A stretch of DNA of 44,686 bases, from contig PEAK01000032.1 in assembly GCA_002753515.1 (NCBI GenBank), positions 1 through 44,686 of the forward strand. Direction: 5' to 3'. The notes beneath the pieces are model-generated. The model was not told the origin of the DNA, searched no databases, and was given only the letters and a program-made list of their open reading frames with translations. The stretch's first letter is position 1, and every line of letters starts with the position of its first letter. This document shows, in pieces, positions 24,228 through 33,984 of this stretch. The translations under genes and the position numbers were made by a program. Source of the DNA: Magnetococcales bacterium. Its GTDB lineage: Bacteria; Pseudomonadota; Magnetococcia; Magnetococcales; UBA8363.

Positions 24228-27200
24228 ATGATGCAATCGACTTTCTCCGAATTTTTCCAATTGTTGCGAGCAATCAATCCTCCACATATCCGATGGGGTT
24301 GGTCGTCCAATTATTTTTGGGTCTTTGTTGTCTTGATGGGGCAGGTATTTCTGTCTCACGACACCTTGGGGACACCGCCATCATCCGGGGGAACGTTGAC
24401 GACCCCCTGTGTGACGACCAGTTGTACCGAAGCCAATTTTTCTTCCACACCGACCAATTTATCCACGGCATCGTCAATTAAACCCCAGGTGATGCTTGCC
24501 GCTGCCAAGGATCACCGACTTTATTACAAAGCCTATGATGATTTTTCCGACATCGACGGTGACGGCGTTATAGACAATACGTATCGCCATAGTATCGATT
24601 ATTATGGCTATTTTGATAGTTATAAATGCTATGATTACGTTGCCGACACCACGGCCAACACGGTAACATCCGGTACCATCGCCCGCTTTGAGCCCAAATC
24701 GGTCAATAACGGTTTGGCATCTACCGCTTCTGCTTCCGACAGAAAATATTGCACTGGAACCAATAATGGTTATTGGAGTGGTAATTTCCTTAATTGGCTC
24801 ACCATGACGCGCATGGATGTGGTGCGCAAGATATTGTTCGGTGGCTACCGTCGCATTGATGCTTCCACCGATTCCAGTTCGACCAGCGCCACGAGTGGCA
24901 CGATCCTGGAGCGGAGTTATTTGCCCCACGATGCCCACAGCTTTGCCAAGTATTACAATGGCAGTGATCTCGCGTCTCTTTCACCTTTTGAAATCACCCC
25001 ATCGACGACGCCGGTGGACCTGAGCAACAAAGTGAGCGCTACCTCCCATACGATTGCCACCGGCAGCAAAACCTTTACCATTACCGGTGGTGTCCTGGTC
25101 AGTGAATTCAGCGTCAACGATTACGTGGATATCTATCGCACCGATAGCGGTACCGCTGTGATGGCCATGCAAGGCTATGTCAGTGCGACCCCTTTTTCCA
25201 CACCTGCAAGTGCCACGGGAACAATTGTTGTCAATATCCTGGATACCTTTTCCACCAGTTCCACCGCCTTGACATCGTGGAAGGTGGTCAACCGGAGTTG
25301 GATTGGACGGGTGACCAAAACCAGTACCACTTCGCAAAACATCGGCACCGGATCCAAGACCTTTACCGTGACTCAGGGTGTCAGTACCGCGACCAACGAA
25401 ATCATGGTCAACGATTTGATGACCGTATACAAAACCTCAGGTACCGAGGCTTGGGCCATGAAAGGGTTGGTTACCGCCGTGACCAGCACTCAGGTAACGG
25501 TCAATGTGACCTCCACCAATGGTTCTGGGAGCGGCATCACTTCTTGGAAACTGGTCGACAATACCCGGGCCGGCATTAGTTTTTGCAACACCACCGATAC
25601 GGTCAGTACCGGTACTTCGGAAACCATTACCGAACCGCCACTCTTGAAAATAATCAAGGGCAACTACAGCTTGTGGGCCAGTAACGAGCGTTGGCAGTGT
25701 ACCTGGGCGAGTGGTGCCCCGGTGGATAATCATGCCATATCCTCAGGCAGTACCGGTACGAACAGTAACGACCCCATCAAGTCTGGCCTGGATGCGTTTC
25801 CCAACAGCCCGAGTTATCCGCCCACGACAACCCCGGCGCAGGGGAATTATGTCGTTCGGGTCCATGCTTGTGTTCCAGGTTTGTTGGGTAGCGAACGCTG
25901 CAAACAATATCCCAGCGGCAACTACAAACCCATCGGCTTGTTGCAGGTGTATGGCGACGATGGCAGTATGAACTTTGGCATGATGGCGGGGACCTTTACA
26001 AAAAATAAGAGTGGAGGCGACCTGGTTAAAAATACGGTCCTGTTGACCGACGAGATCAACGTGAATACCGATGGTACCTTCAAAAAAGTGTACTCGGGTG
26101 TCACCTTTCCCAACGGCGTGGCCAGCAACACTTCCGAGGGCATCATTAATGCCTGGAGTTTGTACCGTGTCATCAGATACCGGCATTCTGACGGCACCTA
26201 TGGCACCAGCGGTACCGACAGCAGCAATTGTAGCTGGGGGCTCAATACGTTCGCCAACAATCAGTGTCAGAATTGGGGCAATCCTTTTGCGGAGATTGTT
26301 TTTAACGTCATCCGCTATTTTGCCGGCAAAAGTTCCAGTACCGTTTTTGACGCTACCGATTCAAGTTTACTGACCGGTCTCAATTATGCCCCGGCTGCGG
26401 TGACCACGCCGGCCACGACAACGCCTTGGGCCGACCCCTTGAACGATCCCTATACCACCTCTTCGCCCCCTTCGCCCCATACTTCCGCCAATTATTGTGC
26501 CCGGGCGTTCACTGTTTTGTTCAACTCCAGCACCCTGTCCTATGATGGCGATGAGCTGGATGGTACCAGCAGCAATGGAGTGGCTTCGCTTTCTACCAGC
26601 GGCTTGACTTCCACGCAATTGACCGATCTGATTGGGGTCAATGAAGGGGTTCATTCGTCTGCCGGAGTTGCCAGCGGCACCTATCTGGTGGGTTCCACCC
26701 CAACAAGCAGTGATGGTCTGTGTACCCCGAAATCCGTTACCAGTCTGGGCTCGGTTTTGGGCATCTGTCCAGAGGCTCCGCGCCTTTCCGGCACCTATAA
26801 AACTTCTGGCTTGGCCTATTTGGCGCATACCCAGGATCTCAGACCCGGTGATGTAACCATTAAGGCGGCCAACCCGACCTATAAGAATAAACTGGATTTT
26901 TATTCGGTCCAGCTCTCCAGCGGCGTTCCCCAGGTGACCATCGCCATTCCGGGCAGTTCCAACACCTTGACCATTTTGCCAGCTTGCCGCAATACGACCA
27001 CCGCCGCCGATGGTAATCCCATTGGCAACTGTGCCATCGTTGATTTCAAGGTAGTGGCGGATAACTTTGCCACCAATGGCACCGGAAAGTTTTATGTCAA
27101 TTGGGAAGACAGTGAGCAGGGGGGGGATTATGACCAGGATATGTGGGGTACCATGGATGTTGCCTTGGTTCCCACCAATGGAGTCAGCGGTCCGCCCTAC

Positions 27201-30200
27201 AATCAGGTGACTATTACTACACAGGTACTCGCTCAATCCACACCCAATATCATGGGTTTCGGATATATCCTCAATGGAACCACCAACCAGGATGGTTTCC
27301 ATGCCCATTCCGGCATCAACGGTTTTGTCTATACCGACCCTGGTCCCACCAACTGTGGGACATCGGGCTGTAAAATTCGTTCCGACACCAGTTTTGGCCC
27401 TTCGACGATTGGCACCGCTTCTTCTGCCACGTACACCCTGGGTACCGGGTCCGCGGGCTTGCTCAAGGATCCTCTGTGGTATGCCGCCAAATATGGTGGT
27501 TTTGATACCTCCACCGCAACCAGCACTTGGCCAACTCCCGAGGCGCAAACCACAGTCAGCAGTGTCCTGCAGAATACGACCTGGGATAAAACCAACAACT
27601 CGACCGGTGCTTCAGGTGCCGATGGCATTCCTGATAATTATTATTATGCAGCCAACCCGGCGCAACTTGAAAGCGCGCTCAACCGGGCGTTCCTGGATAT
27701 TTTGCAGCGCACCTCCTCTGGAACGGCCGCTGCGGTGGTCGCGGCCACCGTCGATGGCGTGGGTGCCACCTATCAGGCTTATTTTGAACCTCTCCGCCAG
27801 GATATTGCCAACCGCAAAGTCACCTGGATCGGTTCGCTCCAGGCGCTGTGGATCGACAAGTATGGCTTTTTGCGCATGGATGGCAACCAGAATGGCCAGC
27901 TTGACAATTATCTGATTGACAAGGTGGTCCAGACCTATTTTGATTCCGTGGATAACAAAACAAAAGTTAAGGTCTACACGACTACCGACAGCACCGGTAC
28001 GACGTTTACGCCGCCGATAGCGACCACGCCGTTGGCCTTGAATCCGAACTACACCGTCATTGACTTAGACGAGGTGACTCCTCTATGGAACGCACGCAAG
28101 CAACTCTCTTCCACCGGCCTGGATGCCACCATCACCAGCCAACGGGATGCCTCGGTTAACCAGGGGAGCAACTTTACGGTGACAGCCGACACCGGTCGGC
28201 ACATTGTTACCTGGTTGGATGTGAACAACAATGGCATTGTGGACACGGGAGAGATTGTCAATTTTGATACCTCTGCCATCGATGCCACCAAGTACGGTTT
28301 TTTCAATTTGCCGAACAGCACTAATCTGAGCAATCTGGTCAATTATATTCGCGGTCAGGAGATCTCCGGCTATCGCAATCGCACCATCAATTATACCAAT
28401 GCAACTTCTGGCACCGCTGAAGTGATGCGTCTGGGCGACATCGTCAACTCGACGCCAGCGGTTGTCGGTGCCCCCAAGGAGGCGTACGATCTCCTGTATA
28501 GTGACCCGAGTTACGCCACCTTTAAAAGTTATTATGCCAATCGGCGGCAGATGGTGTACGTCGGGGCCAACGATGGTCTACTGCACGCCTTTAATGGCGG
28601 TTTTTTCAACGCCGCGACCCTCACTTTCAGCACCAGTGGCAATAAACCGGATGGTGCGGCTGCCATGGCGCACCCCCTGGGCTCTGAGATATGGGCCTAT
28701 CTCCCCATGAATCTGCAACCGCATCTGCAATGGTTGACCGCCAATAGTTACAGCCATGTGTTTTACATGGATGCCAAGCCCCGTACCTTCGACGCCAAAA
28801 TTTTTACCGCCGACAGTAATCATCCCGGGGGATGGGGCACCGTTTTGGTAGCGGGCATGCGCCTGGGTGGCGGTCCCATGACCATTACCCCCTTTGCGGG
28901 CATGACGGGTCTGCCTGCGGGTTTAACCAGTACTTCACAGGTTACCAGACGCTCCGCTTTTGTCCTGCTCGACATTACCAACCCGGAACTGGCACCCAAA
29001 GTGATGGCGGAGATCCCATTACCCGATGGCACGTTTACCACCAATTATCCAACGGTTATGGGTTTTCGTAATGTTGTCATTCCCGCCAGCGATGCCAACA
29101 AATGGTATCTGGTCGTTGGTTCCGGCCCCAATTCGTTAAGTGCCTTTTCCATGGTCAGCAACCAAACCCCCAACCTGTATGTTTACGACTTGGCCAATCT
29201 GTCTTCGGGTCCGGTCAAAACATTTCCTCTTAACGGTGCGGGGACGGCAACGACGACGGTGCTTTCCGGTCCATCGGCTCCCAATACGTTCATTGGCAAT
29301 CCGGTTGCCGTCGATTGGGGTCTGAACTATGGCACCGATGCGATTTATTTTGGTCTGGTGGGAGACTTGCCCGCCAATACCGGCAAACTGATCAAATGGC
29401 CGGTCAACCGTATTGCCACCGCCGCTTCCTGGACGACGCCGCCGTTTGTATTGTTCAACACGGGTCTGCCCTCGGTATTCACCCCGACTTTGGCTTTGGA
29501 TGAGTTGAAAAACCATTGGGTTTTTGGTGGTTCCGGGCGGTTTTTCATCGACAGCGACAAAGGCAGCATCACCCAACAGGAACTTTTTGGGTTCCGGGAT
29601 AAGGAGGATGGTGCTACCTTGTCAACCAATCATTTGATGAACGTTACCAATGTTCAGGTTACTTCCGATGGCAGCATCGAAAATGCTACCGTCAGCCCAA
29701 TCCTGAACACATCTACCAATACCTATACCTATACGATCACCAACAATACACCGGTCTGCAAATTGAATAATTGTACCACCTACGGCTCTTTGACCACACT
29801 CTCCGGTTTGGAAAGCTACATCCAGAGTGGCGATGCCGATGGTAATGGAGTGACAGATTATCTGGGATGGTACCGCACTTTGGCTTACGATGGGTCCAAT
29901 CCCAGCGAACGAATGGTGACGCAGATGCCCCTTGTCGGCGGTACCCTGGTTGCCACATCCTATACCCCCAATGCCGATTTGTGTCAGATAGAGGGAACCA
30001 GCAATCTTTATGGTCTTTATTATAAAACGGGCACCAGCCATTCGTCCGCCATACTCGGTTCCGCCACATTGCAGGGGACTTCCAGTACAACAAAAACACT
30101 TTCATTGACTTCCACATCTTTGGGACGAGGACTGGCCACCAGTCCGGATGTCCACATTGGAACGGGCAAGTCGGCGGGGGATGTGACTGTGGTGGTGCAA

Positions 30201-30293
30201 CAATCGACCGGCTCCATCGGTCAGGCCGATGCCAAACTGGTTACTAAAACCGAACGTAGCGGGGAGATCTCCTGGCGCGAATTTTTGCAGTGA
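24228..30293 (+). CDS. pilY1: PilY1-type pilus-tip adhesin with phage-tail-like repeats and several calcium-type loops
   Basis: The product of about 2021 residues starts at ATG 24228 (GTG 24159 is an in-frame alternative). A hydrophobic signal-anchor segment lies near residues 29-45 (YFWVFVVLMGQVFLS). The N-terminal domain contains the PilY1-group pattern KDHRLYYKAYDDFSDIDGDG and YYGYFDSYKCYDY. Two related repeats of about 85 residues occupy roughly residues 270-445. The C-terminal half is the PilY1 beta-propeller (MVYVGANDGLLHAFNGGFF, then EIWAYLPMNLQPHLQWL). Acidic loops of EF-hand type occur at DIDGDGVID, DGNQNGQLD, DVNNNGIVDTGE and DADGNGVTD. It ends the plus-strand pilus cluster and is about 400 residues longer than the opposite PilY1, with different inserts. 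Confidence 0.9.
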   Translation: MMQSTFSEFFQLLRAINPPHIRWGWSSNYFWVFVVLMGQVFLSHDTLGTPPSSGGTLTTPCVTTSCTEANFSSTPTNLSTASSIKPQVMLAAAKDHRLYYKAYDDFSDIDGDGVIDNTYRHSIDYYGYFDSYKCYDYVADTTANTVTSGTIARFEPKSVNNGLASTASASDRKYCTGTNNGYWSGNFLNWLTMTRMDVVRKILFGGYRRIDASTDSSSTSATSGTILERSYLPHDAHSFAKYYNGSDLASLSPFEITPSTTPVDLSNKVSATSHTIATGSKTFTITGGVLVSEFSVNDYVDIYRTDSGTAVMAMQGYVSATPFSTPASATGTIVVNILDTFSTSSTALTSWKVVNRSWIGRVTKTSTTSQNIGTGSKTFTVTQGVSTATNEIMVNDLMTVYKTSGTEAWAMKGLVTAVTSTQVTVNVTSTNGSGSGITSWKLVDNTRAGISFCNTTDTVSTGTSETITEPPLLKIIKGNYSLWASNERWQCTWASGAPVDNHAISSGSTGTNSNDPIKSGLDAFPNSPSYPPTTTPAQGNYVVRVHACVPGLLGSERCKQYPSGNYKPIGLLQVYGDDGSMNFGMMAGTFTKNKSGGDLVKNTVLLTDEINVNTDGTFKKVYSGVTFPNGVASNTSEGIINAWSLYRVIRYRHSDGTYGTSGTDSSNCSWGLNTFANNQCQNWGNPFAEIVFNVIRYFAGKSSSTVFDATDSSLLTGLNYAPAAVTTPATTTPWADPLNDPYTTSSPPSPHTSANYCARAFTVLFNSSTLSYDGDELDGTSSNGVASLSTSGLTSTQLTDLIGVNEGVHSSAGVASGTYLVGSTPTSSDGLCTPKSVTSLGSVLGICPEAPRLSGTYKTSGLAYLAHTQDLRPGDVTIKAANPTYKNKLDFYSVQLSSGVPQVTIAIPGSSNTLTILPACRNTTTAADGNPIGNCAIVDFKVVADNFATNGTGKFYVNWEDSEQGGDYDQDMWGTMDVALVPTNGVSGPPYNQVTITTQVLAQSTPNIMGFGYILNGTTNQDGFHAHSGINGFVYTDPGPTNCGTSGCKIRSDTSFGPSTIGTASSATYTLGTGSAGLLKDPLWYAAKYGGFDTSTATSTWPTPEAQTTVSSVLQNTTWDKTNNSTGASGADGIPDNYYYAANPAQLESALNRAFLDILQRTSSGTAAAVVAATVDGVGATYQAYFEPLRQDIANRKVTWIGSLQALWIDKYGFLRMDGNQNGQLDNYLIDKVVQTYFDSVDNKTKVKVYTTTDSTGTTFTPPIATTPLALNPNYTVIDLDEVTPLWNARKQLSSTGLDATITSQRDASVNQGSNFTVTADTGRHIVTWLDVNNNGIVDTGEIVNFDTSAIDATKYGFFNLPNSTNLSNLVNYIRGQEISGYRNRTINYTNATSGTAEVMRLGDIVNSTPAVVGAPKEAYDLLYSDPSYATFKSYYANRRQMVYVGANDGLLHAFNGGFFNAATLTFSTSGNKPDGAAAMAHPLGSEIWAYLPMNLQPHLQWLTANSYSHVFYMDAKPRTFDAKIFTADSNHPGGWGTVLVAGMRLGGGPMTITPFAGMTGLPAGLTSTSQVTRRSAFVLLDITNPELAPKVMAEIPLPDGTFTTNYPTVMGFRNVVIPASDANKWYLVVGSGPNSLSAFSMVSNQTPNLYVYDLANLSSGPVKTFPLNGAGTATTTVLSGPSAPNTFIGNPVAVDWGLNYGTDAIYFGLVGDLPANTGKLIKWPVNRIATAASWTTPPFVLFNTGLPSVFTPTLALDELKNHWVFGGSGRFFIDSDKGSITQQELFGFRDKEDGATLSTNHLMNVTNVQVTSDGSIENATVSPILNTSTNTYTYTITNNTPVCKLNNCTTYGSLTTLSGLESYIQSGDADGNGVTDYLGWYRTLAYDGSNPSERMVTQMPLVGGTLVATSYTPNADLCQIEGTSNLYGLYYKTGTSHSSAILGSATLQGTSSTTKTLSLTSTSLGRGLATSPDVHIGTGKSAGDVTVVVQQSTGSIGQADAKLVTKTERSGEISWREFLQ
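25035..25562 (+). repeat. Two phage-tail-type beta repeats inside the second PilY1
   Basis: Both units run T-S-x-x-I-x-T-G-S-K-T-F-T-(I/V)-T, then a (V)-N-D-x-x-x-(I/V)-Y-(R/K)-T segment, AM(Q/K)G and a closing T-S-W-K-(V/L)-V. They are clearly related but diverged. This pattern is familiar from phage tail-fibre and tail-spike proteins (GTGSKTFTV units). It is unrelated to the HGFSTG repeats of the other PilY1. Confidence 0.7.
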
Positions 30294-30421
30294 TGGCGTC
30301 TGGATTCGGAAAGATTCTTGAATGCACGGACATGGATACTGAGGCAATACTGGCGAGAGTTTGGCAACTTTTTTTTTGATTGCTGTTCTATATTAGGCTT
30401 TATTTCGGGTGATCTCGCATC
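30294..30421. other. Gap between the pilus cluster and the MHYT kinase
   Basis: No gene is supported in these 128 bp. A run of nine T at about 30370 could assist termination after pilY1, but I do not see a solid GC-rich stem before it. The kinase may have its own promoter here or be transcribed with the pilus genes. Confidence 0.3.
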
Positions 30422-32752
30422 ATGCTGAGCGATTTTTTTATCACCGGCTCCATGCCGCCGAGCCTCATGGTTGGGTTTTACGACTGGCGCCTGGTCATGC
30501 TCTCCTTCGCCGTTGCCAGTATCACCTCTCTCACCGGCTTGGACATTGCCATTCGCGTCGAATTATCGCATTCAGAACGGTTTGGGAACGTCCTTTCACG
30601 ACAGCTCTGGATCGGTGTCGGGGCGTTGGTTATGGGGGTCGGGGTTTGGTCCATGCATTTTGTCGGCATGCTGGCCTACGATATGAACTGCCGGGTTTCC
30701 TACGATTTCTTGACAACCTTTTTCTCTGTTCTGCCGGCCATTGCCTCCTCCTTTTTCGCCTTGCGACTGGCTGTGCGGAAAAACAGCGGCTTGCAACAAC
30801 ATCTGGCCGGTGGTGTTATCATGGGGTTGGGAATCGGCGTCATGCATTATATCGGCATGGCGGCCATGCGGATGCCGGCTCACATTCGCTATCTTCCAGA
30901 ACTGTTTCTGCTCTCCATTCTGGTTGCCGTTATTGTATCGTTTATCGCTTTGAGATTTACGGCTCGCATGCTCCAATACCAGGGCCAGGACATCATCTTG
31001 CAAAAATTGGTGAGTGCCATGGTCATGGCATTTGCCATTTGTGGCCTGCACTATACGGCGATGTTTGCCGCTGTCTTTATCCCCATTCCCATGTATGCCC
31101 TACCTGCCCCCGGCTTTGCTCCTGAGTTTTTTTCCGGGGCCACCTTTTTTCTCGTTTTTCTAATCATGGTTGGCTATTGGTTGCAACTCAATATCAACGA
31201 ACTGGAGTTGGCTCAGGCACAGGAAAAAGCGGAACGGGCCAATCATGCAAAAAGTTTATTTCTGGCCAATATGAGTCATGAACTCAGAACACCCATGAAT
31301 ACCGTCGTCGGCATGATTGATCTGGTCCTGGACACCAACCTGGATGAACGCCAGCGGCACTATTTGCAAACCGTACATCGTTCTGCCGATGCCCTCTTGG
31401 CCATTATGGACGATATACTCGATTTTTCCTGGTTGGAGGCGGATAAACTGGTTTTGGACCAGGTCCCGTTCGCGATCAAACAGGTGGCTGCCGAGGCCAT
31501 GGAGTTGATTCATCTGCCAGCAAGTCAAAAGGGACTGCGCCTGACCTGGGAGTATGACGAAGGGCTTCCTGCCCAGGTTGCAGGCGATCCGGTCCGCTTG
31601 CGGCAAATCCTGATCAACCTGTTACACAACGCCATCAAATTTACTCAAACCGGTTTTATCGCCCTCGTTATCAAGCCGGGCAGCCTTGTTATGAGCGAAC
31701 GGGCCAACCGGGTTCCGGTACATTTCATGGTCATGGATACCGGCGTGGGTGTTCCCAGAAAGGATCAGGAGGTTATTTTTCACAGCTTTACCCAGGCGGA
31801 TGGCAGCACTACCCGACAATTTGGTGGTACTGGACTGGGGTTGGCCATTTGCCGCCAATTGGTGGAAAAGTCGGGGGGGGGCATTTGGGTGGAAAGTGAT
31901 GGTTCCACGGGCAGTACCTTCCATTTCAGTATTCCCTATCCCCGTTCCGATACCAGCGAATCGTTGGATCCGGTGCCGTCCACCCCGATCTCCGGTGCCG
32001 CCACTTCTCCAATTGAGAAAACCAGACAAGTGGCCATTCTGGCAGTCGATGACGAGGAGAGTAATCTACTCTTGTTGGAACATGCCTTGGAAAAACATGG
32101 TTTCTTGGTCTCCCTGGCGCATGACGGCCATGATGCCCTGAATCAATTGGCTCATAAACCGGTCGATTTGATTCTCATGGATGTTATGATGCCGATCCTG
32201 GATGGCTTGGAGACAACGCGCAAAATTCGGCAGGGTCAGGTTTTCGGGCTCAATCCCCGGGTGCCTGTGATTGCTATTTCCGCTTCAGTCTTGTCGGAAC
32301 AGCGGGCGCAATGTTTGGCTGCCGGAATGAACGCCTTCGTGGCCAAACCGGTGCATATCGACAAACTGGTGGCGGTGATTCGTGAACACCTGCCCGGAAT
32401 GGAAGATCCGAAAACGGTATTGGCACATGAGGATCCGGTTACGCAAGCACCCCATGAGGTGACAATGCCAATCGGGGAAACACCATCGGACGTGATCGCC
32501 CATGTTGGAAATACCACCGAATCTTGGCTACGGTTGGCGGATGGGCTCAAAGAGATCCATGCCCATTTGGCGGTTGCACAGTACGATCAAGTGGTCCAGC
32601 TTGCAGGTCGCATACAGCGATTTGCCGAACAGCAGGGTGAGGATACCATCTTGCGGGTGGCCATGGACTTGATTTTTGCCGCTCGGAGTCGCGATTTGTT
32701 CCAGGCGGAAGGACACTTGGATCGTTTGCATGCGGAGTGGCCCAGCGACTGA
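30422..32752 (+). CDS. MHYT-domain hybrid sensor histidine kinase
   Basis: The protein has 776 residues. The membrane part (about 1-255) has seven hydrophobic helices with three MHYT-type motifs: MHFVGM at about 78, MHYIGM at 141 and LHYTAM near 210. Their Met/His residues are proposed to bind copper and sense O2, CO or NO. HisKA follows with H286 in [11 protein letters not shown], then a HATPase ([15 protein letters not shown]) and a receiver with acidic residues VDDEE and D587 in LILMDVMMP. The last 90 residues look like a degenerate Hpt-like helical region without a phospho-histidine. A run of nine G lies inside the ATPase coding region (31873-31881). It is followed by a REC-PilZ regulator, its probable partner. 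Confidence 0.92.
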   Translation: MLSDFFITGSMPPSLMVGFYDWRLVMLSFAVASITSLTGLDIAIRVELSHSERFGNVLSRQLWIGVGALVMGVGVWSMHFVGMLAYDMNCRVSYDFLTTFFSVLPAIASSFFALRLAVRKNSGLQQHLAGGVIMGLGIGVMHYIGMAAMRMPAHIRYLPELFLLSILVAVIVSFIALRFTARMLQYQGQDIILQKLVSAMVMAFAICGLHYTAMFAAVFIPIPMYALPAPGFAPEFFSGATFFLVFLIMVGYWLQLNINELELAQAQEKAERANHAKSLFLANMSHELRTPMNTVVGMIDLVLDTNLDERQRHYLQTVHRSADALLAIMDDILDFSWLEADKLVLDQVPFAIKQVAAEAMELIHLPASQKGLRLTWEYDEGLPAQVAGDPVRLRQILINLLHNAIKFTQTGFIALVIKPGSLVMSERANRVPVHFMVMDTGVGVPRKDQEVIFHSFTQADGSTTRQFGGTGLGLAICRQLVEKSGGGIWVESDGSTGSTFHFSIPYPRSDTSESLDPVPSTPISGAATSPIEKTRQVAILAVDDEESNLLLLEHALEKHGFLVSLAHDGHDALNQLAHKPVDLILMDVMMPILDGLETTRKIRQGQVFGLNPRVPVIAISASVLSEQRAQCLAAGMNAFVAKPVHIDKLVAVIREHLPGMEDPKTVLAHEDPVTQAPHEVTMPIGETPSDVIAHVGNTTESWLRLADGLKEIHAHLAVAQYDQVVQLAGRIQRFAEQQGEDTILRVAMDLIFAARSRDLFQAEGHLDRLHAEWPSD

Positions 32753-32843
32753 TGTGGAACATCGTTTGGCTGGGTCGGGGGCCGATCGTTGATAGCACGG
32801 GTTAACCTGATATTGGGTGGGCAAGTCGAGAGGAGGATTGGGT

Positions 32844-33818
32844 ATGGCATTAAAAATATTGGTTGCAGATGATGAGGATGATGCCTGGACTCTGATGCAG
32901 GAGCTGTTAAAAAAAATTGGCGAGGTGGATCGGGTGGCCAATGGTCATGAAGCGGTCGCTGCTTTTATTTTGTCGGCGGTGGATGGAGATCCGTATGATC
33001 TGATATTTTTAGATATCATGATGCCGGGAATCGACGGTTACGAGACGGTCAGCCGCATGCGCTCCGCAGAAAGGGAGCGGGGTGTCAAACAAAACGAACG
33101 TGCGGTGATCATCATGACTTCCGCCTTGTTTTCCCGCGAAAATCAGGCTACCGCCATGGCGCAGGGGGCAACGGACTACATCGTCAAGCCGATCCTTCGC
33201 AGCAAACTGTACGCAATAATCCGCAACTATTTTCCTGAAACGGGAGGGGATGAATCCTCGGTTACGGATGATAAAAGAAAATTTGATCGTCCCTTGTTTC
33301 ATTCCCGTGCCGAGTTGATTCTCAAGTCAGGAATAGTAATTACAGGAAGGACAAAGGATGTCAGTTTCAACGGCATTTTGTTTCAAAGTGATCAGGATGC
33401 GTCGGTGTTGCAACCTCATATCGAGGGATTGCTGCGTATCGCCTTGAGTGATGCGCAGGAAGTCGCGGCCTTCCATGCGGCATTTCCCTGTAAGGTTGTG
33501 CGTATCAACGAGCAGGGCATTGCCTTGAAGATGTCGGCAGCCGCTGCCCGTACTTTTGCCGATGCCGCCATTGCACCCAAGCCCGTGGCCGTACATCGCA
33601 CCGGGGGCAAGGTTGATCCAGGATGGGAGATACTGGACTTTAATCATACCATCCCTGACGACGTTTTGCAAAAATTGCAACGAAAAATTGCCAAAATGTC
33701 TCAGGATGGTCCCGTTGTGGTCTGCTGCAAAAAGGGGACTGCCCATGACGAGGAACTCTATAAGGTGGTGAATATCCGCCATTTGAAGGAAATTCAAAAA
33801 TTGGCACCCTCGTCTTGA
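32844..33818 (+). CDS. Response regulator with REC and PilZ (c-di-GMP-binding) domains
   Basis: The start at ATG 32844 has a strong GAGAGGAGG ribosome site seven bases upstream. The 324-residue product has a receiver domain (DDED at 9-12, D57 in FLDIMMPGIDG, a conserved VKP lysine). A PilZ-like domain begins at about 145, with RKFDR as the RxxxR motif and DVSFNG as the (D/N)xSxxG motif. Together these two motifs make the c-di-GMP site. A C-terminal tail of about 90 residues has no assigned domain. Its position after an MHYT hybrid kinase and the pilus cluster suggests that it couples phosphorylation and c-di-GMP to pilus function or motility. The PilZ assignment rests on motifs and is quite good. 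Confidence 0.85.
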   Translation: MALKILVADDEDDAWTLMQELLKKIGEVDRVANGHEAVAAFILSAVDGDPYDLIFLDIMMPGIDGYETVSRMRSAERERGVKQNERAVIIMTSALFSRENQATAMAQGATDYIVKPILRSKLYAIIRNYFPETGGDESSVTDDKRKFDRPLFHSRAELILKSGIVITGRTKDVSFNGILFQSDQDASVLQPHIEGLLRIALSDAQEVAAFHAAFPCKVVRINEQGIALKMSAAAARTFADAAIAPKPVAVHRTGGKVDPGWEILDFNHTIPDDVLQKLQRKIAKMSQDGPVVVCCKKGTAHDEELYKVVNIRHLKEIQKLAPSS

Positions 33819-33984
33819 GGATGGTGGGCTTTTTCACCTGCTGATCGAACGAATGGCATCACTCTTTGATGGGGTGTTTGGAATTCAACCAAGTTGCAAA
33901 CGTGATAAGGTTGGACGGTATCGGAGGATATAGGGTACCATGTCCTGAGGGAATCGATTGGATTGATTCTGGAAGGGAGCTGCC
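33819..33984. other. Intergenic region before the coiled-coil gene
   Basis: No gene or clear regulatory fold is visible in these 166 bp, apart from the GGAAGGGA ribosome site at 33971-33978 serving the next gene. Confidence 0.3.

Noticed and set aside
26367-27548. 393-codon open frame antisense to the second pilY1
   Set aside because: Composition is Gly/Ile/Arg-rich without any domain. It is explained by the Thr/Ser/Asn-rich codons of the opposite strand.
29070-29100. A third copy of the palindromic element in pilY1 (GTTGTCATTCCCGCC)
   Set aside because: Only a short chance match to the arm sequence. There is no second arm, no TACTTTGTCA ends, and the sequence encodes a normal conserved PilY1 segment.
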